Part shown: positions 13,546 to 17,838 of the stretch, piece by piece | How positions within the stretch are numbered: position 1 is the first letter of the stretch | Layout: every line of letters begins with the position of its first letter | NCBI GenBank assembly: GCA_036745245.1 | Contig: DAIOGN010000069.1 | Span: forward strand, 1 to 17,838 | Direction of reading: 5' to 3' | Length of the DNA stretch: 17,838 nt | From: DAIOGN01 sp036745245 | GTDB taxonomy: Bacteria > Zixibacteria > MSB-5A5 > JAUVRN01 | Program-made: the position numbers and the translations under genes | Notes under the pieces: generated by a model | Database searches by the model: none | What the model saw: only the letters and a program-made list of their open reading frames with translations | What the model was told of the DNA's origin: nothing

Positions 13546-16500
13546 CTAGTGCGACTGAGGCGCCGACTCCATGGCTTTCGCCAGGGCGCCTGCGAGGTGA
13601 TCCAGTACGTACGGCTTTTGCGCGAAGCCGGCCATGCCTTCGTCCAGCACGCTTTGCGTCACCTCATCGAGCGCGTAGCCGGTGGAGAGAATGGCGCGAA
13701 CGTCCGGGCGAATCTTCTTCAATTCCAGGAAACAGTCCCGGCCGCCGAGCCGGGGCATGGCCATGTCGAGAATCACGACGTCGATCTCATCTCCGATGTC
13801 CCGAAACCGCTCCACGGCCTCGGCCCCGTCGCAGGCTGTAATGACCCGATAGCCCAGGGTCTCGAGCATCGTGGTGGCCACCTGACGCACCAGTTCCTCG
13901 TCGTCCACGAGCATCACCGTGTTGCCGGCGCGGGTCCTCACCGTGTCCTCAGGGTCCTCCACCACCAGGCTGGGCCGGTTCACGGCCGGCCAGAGGATCT
14001 CGAAGCGCGTGCCTTTGCCCGCCTCGGACGAAACGCAGATGGAGCCGCCGTGGTTCTTCACGATGCCGTACACCATCGACAGCCCCATGCCGGTCCCTTT
14101 GCCCTGCTCCTTGGTGGTGAAGAAGGGCTCGAAGATACGTGGCTGCACTTCCTCCGGAATCCCGCACCCCGTGTCGGCCACCGACATCCGGATGAAGTCG
14201 TGCGACGTGTCCTCGGGATCGGACGGCGACCGGGTGGACAGTTTCACGCGGTCGGTGATGAAGCTAAGGGTGCCGCCGCCCTCCATGGCGTCGCGCGCGT
14301 TCACGGACAGATTGAGGATGACCTGCTGGATCTGAACCGGATCGCCCAGCACGAACGGCTCGTCGGCCGACAGCGCCGACTCGATCTCGATGTTCTTGTC
14401 GAGCGTGCGGCCCAGAAGTGACACCACCTCGGCGATCGTGGCGTGCAGGTCCACCGGGATGTTCTGATACTTTCCCTTGCGGGCAAACCCCAGAAGCTGC
14501 TGGGTGAGTTCGGCGGCACGCCGGGCGGCGCGCTCGATCACGGTGGCCGCCTTCTCTGTTTGTGCCGGGCTCAGGCTGCCTCCACGCAGGAGGTCTGCAT
14601 AGCCCAGGATCCCGGTGAGCAGATTGTTGAAATCGTGGGCGATGCCGCCGGCCAGGGTGCCCACGGCCTCCATCTTCTGCGACTGGCGCAACTGCTCCTC
14701 GAGCGAGGACTTGTCGGCTTCGGCCCGGCGGCGTGCGAGTGCGTTGGCGAACAGCTCGCCTGCGATGTGCAGGAGCGAGACCACGTCGGCGGCCCAGAAC
14801 TTCTGAGTGCGGACCGAGTCGAAGCCGAGAAAGCCCCACACGGACTTGCCGTACACGATGGGCACGGCGATGAGCGACTGGACCTCCTGGGCCACGAATT
14901 CGGCACGCTCCGCGGTCGCCTCCTCCGGCAGGTCGGACACCGACGGCACGTGCACCACCTCGCCTTTGCGGATGCGGTCGATGAACCAGGGGAACGCCGA
15001 GACGGGAAGATCCTGCACGCGCTCACGCTGCACCGGAATGCCCGGGGCACACCATTCGTGCGTGTTGCTCACCCGATGACCGCCATCGGAGAACAGAAAG
15101 ATGTAGCTGCGATCCACTCGGGCAAACTCTCCGAGGGAGGCCAGCGCTTCGTCGATCCCGTCGTCGATGTCCCGTGTGGCCAGATTGATGAAGTGCGTGG
15201 ACAGGGTGGAGATGAGGTTTTCAAAGCGCAGCCGGTACTGCAGCTTGGCCTCGGCGCGTTTGCGTTCGGTCACGTCGCGAAAGCTCCACACGCGGCCGAC
15301 CTCCTGGCCCCCCATGCGATGGGGCTGGGAGTACCGCTCGAACACGCGGCCGTCCTTGAACTCGATTAAGTCATGACTCTCCGAGCCCGGCTGGCTGTAA
15401 AGTTCCTTCACCTTGCTCAGAAAGGCTTCCGGTTCCGACAACTGGGGCAGCACCCAGGCGAGCACCTGGTGATCCTCTCCGTGCGACACCACCTCGCCGG
15501 GGATGTTCCACATCTGGAGAAACTTCTGGTTGTAGCTGGTGATGCGTCCGTCGGTGTTCACCACGAGAATGCCGTCGGCGGTGGACTCGAGCGTGCCACG
15601 CAGTATCGAGAACGACTGCTCGAGGTCGCCTTCGGCCTTCTTGCGCGCCGTGATGTCGCGCAGATTGCACATGATGAGTTTCTGTCCTTCAAACTCGAAG
15701 GGCAGGGCCGACACGATGCAATAGAGCAGGTGACCCGCCGCGTCGAGGATCTGGCAGTCCTCCGGTTCAAAGGGCCGGCCTTTCTCGGCGAGTGCATAAC
15801 GCTCCGACAATCGTGGCCAGTCCTCGGGCCGGTGCAGCTGATTCAAGCTGAGATGTTTCAATTGCTCCTGGGTGTAGCCCAAAAGCTTCACCGTGGACGG
15901 GTTGGCCATGACGAGGCGGAAATCGGTAGGCGACGCCATGAAGATGGCATCGAGGGAGGATTCGAAGAGCAGGCGGTAGCGCGCCTCGGATTGCTGAAGG
16001 GCATCCAGCCGCGACAGATCCTGAACCATGAGCAGGGTTTCGGCGACGTGCCCGGAACTTCCTTTGATGGGCACAGCCGTGGCATACAATCTGCGGCGCT
16101 CCGATCCGCAGGACGCCTGGATCTCTCCGCGACGGGCCTCCCCGGACGTCTGTGCGGCTTTGGCGGGACACCCTTCGCAGGGCTGCGCATTGCCACAGAC
16201 GACCTCCTGGCACGATTGCCGGAGGATGCCGAACCCGGAGGCGGCCGCATTGAGCTTGAGGGCCATGGCCGGATTGGCCCAGGTGACGCTGAGTTGGCCG
16301 TCGAGTACGAGAAACCCGATTTCAGCATTGTTGAGAACGGCCGCGAGTTTCTGGCGCTCGAGATCGAGCACTCGCACCTGGCGATCGAGGGTTTGAAATC
16401 CCCGTTCGTACTGCGACACGAGCGTGCGCAGGCGCAGAAGTTCGCTGCGCACCGACAGGGCCGTCTGAAACAGGGGCAGCCAGGTCGAAATCCGCGAGGA

Positions 16501-16896
16501 CAAAAGGACGCTTCCGGCCGACGGTTGCAATGCCAGCACTCCAATGCGCTCGGAGCCGGTTCCCAGAGTCCACACAGAGCCGGGGCGATCGGGTTCCACC
16601 ACCCCGTTCACGGGAAGGAGGTCCAACCCGGAGGCCTGTCGCGCGGCATCTGAGAGCGCTGCGAGGTTCGCAACACCCTCGGGTGAGGCGAAGGTCCAGG
16701 TCTGTTCGGACAGGTGGGACGACTCCGGCTGAAGGAGCACGGCCGCCGTCACTCCCAGCGTGCGGCCGAAATCGGACAGGAGGCTCCCGATCGCCCCGTC
16801 GGGATCTCCGCCGATGACGACCTGTGCCCAGCGGTCCAGGAACGGACCGGCGTCTGTGGCCGAAGCGGAATTAGGTGCGGTGCTGTCCTGTGACAC
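13546..16896 (-). CDS. Hybrid sensor histidine kinase (Cys-rich PAS, PAS, PAS, GAF, HisKA, HATPase, receiver)
   Basis: 1116 residues from GTG 16896, which has GGAG 7 nt upstream; the longer frame to 17115 only reads the neighbouring reductase gene out of frame. Order: N-terminal GAF-like region (~15-145), coiled coil (~148-187), PAS with a cysteine cluster (Cys229, 234, 240, 243, 263), PAS (~300-425), PAS (~427-555), GAF (~555-725), HisKA with phospho-acceptor His754 in GGIAHDFNN, HATPase with DTGCGIP and GTGMGLSM boxes, and a receiver with phospho-acceptor Asp1044 in VVILDMAMP, the acidic DDEE pocket and the KPY lysine. No transmembrane helix is visible, so it should be cytoplasmic and sense an internal signal. 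It overlaps the upstream reductase by 26 nt. No separate response regulator is encoded beside it. Confidence 0.93.
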   Translation of the reverse strand: MSQDSTAPNSASATDAGPFLDRWAQVVIGGDPDGAIGSLLSDFGRTLGVTAAVLLQPESSHLSEQTWTFASPEGVANLAALSDAARQASGLDLLPVNGVVEPDRPGSVWTLGTGSERIGVLALQPSAGSVLLSSRISTWLPLFQTALSVRSELLRLRTLVSQYERGFQTLDRQVRVLDLERQKLAAVLNNAEIGFLVLDGQLSVTWANPAMALKLNAAASGFGILRQSCQEVVCGNAQPCEGCPAKAAQTSGEARRGEIQASCGSERRRLYATAVPIKGSSGHVAETLLMVQDLSRLDALQQSEARYRLLFESSLDAIFMASPTDFRLVMANPSTVKLLGYTQEQLKHLSLNQLHRPEDWPRLSERYALAEKGRPFEPEDCQILDAAGHLLYCIVSALPFEFEGQKLIMCNLRDITARKKAEGDLEQSFSILRGTLESTADGILVVNTDGRITSYNQKFLQMWNIPGEVVSHGEDHQVLAWVLPQLSEPEAFLSKVKELYSQPGSESHDLIEFKDGRVFERYSQPHRMGGQEVGRVWSFRDVTERKRAEAKLQYRLRFENLISTLSTHFINLATRDIDDGIDEALASLGEFARVDRSYIFLFSDGGHRVSNTHEWCAPGIPVQRERVQDLPVSAFPWFIDRIRKGEVVHVPSVSDLPEEATAERAEFVAQEVQSLIAVPIVYGKSVWGFLGFDSVRTQKFWAADVVSLLHIAGELFANALARRRAEADKSSLEEQLRQSQKMEAVGTLAGGIAHDFNNLLTGILGYADLLRGGSLSPAQTEKAATVIERAARRAAELTQQLLGFARKGKYQNIPVDLHATIAEVVSLLGRTLDKNIEIESALSADEPFVLGDPVQIQQVILNLSVNARDAMEGGGTLSFITDRVKLSTRSPSDPEDTSHDFIRMSVADTGCGIPEEVQPRIFEPFFTTKEQGKGTGMGLSMVYGIVKNHGGSICVSSEAGKGTRFEILWPAVNRPSLVVEDPEDTVRTRAGNTVMLVDDEELVRQVATTMLETLGYRVITACDGAEAVERFRDIGDEIDVVILDMAMPRLGGRDCFLELKKIRPDVRAILSTGYALDEVTQSVLDEGMAGFAQKPYVLDHLAGALAKAMESAPQSH

Positions 16897-17383
16897 GGAC
16901 CTGCTCCGCGGAGGTGACCTGCGATGAAGCGTAGGCGTCGGCCAGGCAGTCGGCCACCGACTGCACCAGAGCTTCAGACACCGGGTCGAAGGCCGCGTAC
17001 TCGTGGCTGTCGATGTCGATCTGCGCGAAGATGCGGTCGCCGCGACGGATGAGCACCACGAGTTCCGACCTTGTCTCCTGGCTGCACGCCAGATAGTTGC
17101 TCTCCTTGGAGACATCGGGAATGTTCATGTTGCGTTTCTGCGCCACGGCGCTGCCGCACACGCCCTGGCCGACGCAGATGAAGACGTGATTCGTGGGCGC
17201 GCCGATGAAGGGCCCCAGGCGCAGCACTTTGTCGGGGAACAGCTCGTAGATACCGGTCCAGTGAAACCGGGGGTTGGAATGATGCACCCTCTCCACGGCC
17301 TGCCGTAGAATTTCGTCCAAGGGTGCACCCTGCTCCCGCAAGCGGGTCAACGTATCGACAATCGCTTTTGCCCCTGAGTCCAT
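16871..17383 (-). CDS. msrC: GAF-type free methionine-(R)-sulfoxide reductase (fRMsr/MsrC-like)
   Basis: 170 residues and a single GAF domain. FHWTGIYEL, RLGPFIGAP, GQGVCGSAVA, IPDVSKESNYLAC and SELVVLI match the fRMsr family, which reduces free methionine-(R)-sulfoxide in the cytoplasm, usually with thioredoxin. Cys76 and Cys100 are 24 residues apart, as are Cys94 and Cys118 (nucleophile) of the E. coli enzyme. The third E. coli cysteine (Cys84) is replaced; Cys70 lies four positions off and might substitute. ATG 17383 is preceded by a GGGAGG Shine-Dalgarno. The gene overlaps the downstream hybrid kinase by 26 nt, implying coupled translation. A regulatory GAF protein lacking enzyme activity is the alternative, but the two conserved cysteines favour the reductase. 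Confidence 0.82.
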   Translation of the reverse strand: MDSGAKAIVDTLTRLREQGAPLDEILRQAVERVHHSNPRFHWTGIYELFPDKVLRLGPFIGAPTNHVFICVGQGVCGSAVAQKRNMNIPDVSKESNYLACSQETRSELVVLIRRGDRIFAQIDIDSHEYAAFDPVSEALVQSVADCLADAYASSQVTSAEQVRVTGQHRT

Positions 17384-17449
17384 CGTCCCTCCCTGGGCAG
17401 TCCTGTGCCTGTGGCGAAAGCGCAGCCAAAACGCCTCCGCGTCTAACTA

Positions 17450-17455
17450 AGTATA
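17450..17455 (-). promoter_or_regulatory. Possible -10 element for the reductase-kinase unit
   Basis: TATACT on the minus strand lies 67 nt upstream of the reductase ATG and matches five of six consensus bases. No convincing -35 lies at 16-18 nt, so support is modest. Confidence 0.3.
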
Positions 17456-17496
17456 TCGGCCGCTGGAAGTTATTGCTTAGGGACAGCCCGTCCTGC

Positions 17497-17517
17497 GCGG
17501 GCCCGGGGAGGGCCCGC
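17497..17517 (-). terminator. GC-rich hairpin downstream of the secretin gene
   Basis: A perfect 8-bp inverted repeat (GCGGGCCC/GGGCCCGC) with a 5-nt loop lies about 34 nt after the secretin stop. No T run follows on the minus strand, so it is either a U-less intrinsic terminator or an mRNA-stabilising stem. A smaller GTTCA/TGAAC inverted repeat sits just before it at 17524-17538. Confidence 0.4.
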
Positions 17518-17550
17518 ACCGCTGTTCACGAATTGAACAACCGACCCGGA

Positions 17551-17838
17551 TCAACTTTGCGGAAGCACGCGGGGCGTGATCATGATCATGAGCTCCGTCT
17601 GCTCCGTCTCGGTTCGTGTGGAGCGGAAGAAGGCGCCCAAGAGCGGAATGTCGCCGAGCAGCCAGACCTTGGACACGGTCTCGATATTACGCTCACGCGT
17701 GAGGCCGCCCAGAATCAGCGTCTGACCGTCGGGGACTTTCACCGTGGTGTTCACCTCGCGCTTGGCGGTCACCGGCGCCGGGCTCTCCGCGGGGCCCACG
17801 AGGGCGAGAATCTCCTCGAAAATCGGGTTCACCGACAG
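17551..17838 (-). CDS. Secretin C-terminal domain (PilQ/GspD family), 5'-truncated by window edge
   Basis: The last 95 codons of a gene entering from the right edge; the GTG at 17832 is internal, since the frame is open to the end. KVPDGQTLILGGLTRERN followed by KVWLLGDIPLLGAFFRS and ELMIMITPRVL is the conserved C-terminal barrel signature of outer-membrane secretins. These form the multimeric pore for type IV pili (PilQ) or type II secretion (GspD). The short tail after the ITPRV motif, with no S-domain, suits PilQ-type proteins, but the visible part cannot settle the system. A 167-nt gap with a hairpin separates it from the reductase-kinase unit, so they are probably transcribed separately. 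Confidence 0.9.
   Translation of the reverse strand: MSVNPIFEEILALVGPAESPAPVTAKREVNTTVKVPDGQTLILGGLTRERNIETVSKVWLLGDIPLLGAFFRSTRTETEQTELMIMITPRVLPQS

Noticed and set aside
16897..17115. N-terminal extension of the hybrid kinase to ATG 17115
   Set aside because: These 73 codons are Arg/Ser/Trp-rich and overlap the conserved reductase coding sequence in another frame. GTG 16896 has its own Shine-Dalgarno.

Overview
The window is GC-rich DNA from a diderm (Gram-negative-type) bacterium. This follows from an Mla-type phospholipid transport cassette, the C-terminus of an outer-membrane secretin, a lipoprotein with a lipobox, and several proteins with Sec signal peptides. Dockerin-like C-termini of the 'GDxNxxGxxxxxDxxYLVNFVF' type, LVIVD and kelch propellers and very long repeat proteins suggest an uncultured lineage of the FCB superphylum (Zixibacteria-, Eisenbacteria- or Krumholzibacteria-like). 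That placement is inference from protein style; no rRNA or other marker is present.

Region 1 (1-9775) is a secretome island. A giant secreted protein runs leftward from a GTG at 5535 and leaves the window at base 1 (at least 1845 residues). It holds a signal peptide, a unique N-terminal domain, about 14 four-cysteine Ig/cadherin-like repeats with a near-constant period of 273 nt (91 residues), a cohesin-like domain, a dockerin-like pair and the start of a second cohesin-like domain. A 509-bp divergent intergenic region with plausible promoters in both directions separates it from a rightward pair joined by an ATGA overlap: an LVIVD-propeller protein with a C-terminal dockerin, and a kelch-propeller lipoprotein.

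Region 2 (9798-13501) is housekeeping. A leftward PP-loop sulfurtransferase-like protein with a probable NFACT-R-like C-terminal domain ends 22 nt from the lipoprotein gene, tail to tail. A compact rightward mlaE-mlaF-mlaD cassette (permease, ATPase, MCE substrate-binding protein) follows. It would move phospholipids between the inner and outer membranes.

Region 3 (13546-17838) is leftward. A secretin C-terminus comes first in transcription order. After a 167-nt gap with a GC-rich hairpin and a possible promoter comes a two-gene unit: a GAF-type free methionine-(R)-sulfoxide reductase overlapping by 26 nt a large hybrid histidine kinase (N-terminal region, cysteine-rich PAS, two PAS, GAF, HisKA, HATPase, receiver). 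The overlap suggests translational coupling and possibly a redox-related signalling unit.

I found no tRNA, rRNA, CRISPR array, transposase or integrase. The most unusual items are the giant periodic cysteine-repeat protein with nested recent duplications, the cohesin-like and dockerin-like modules on two divergently encoded secreted proteins, the PP-loop/NFACT-R-like fusion, and the coupling of a methionine-sulfoxide reductase to a kinase with a cysteine-rich PAS domain.
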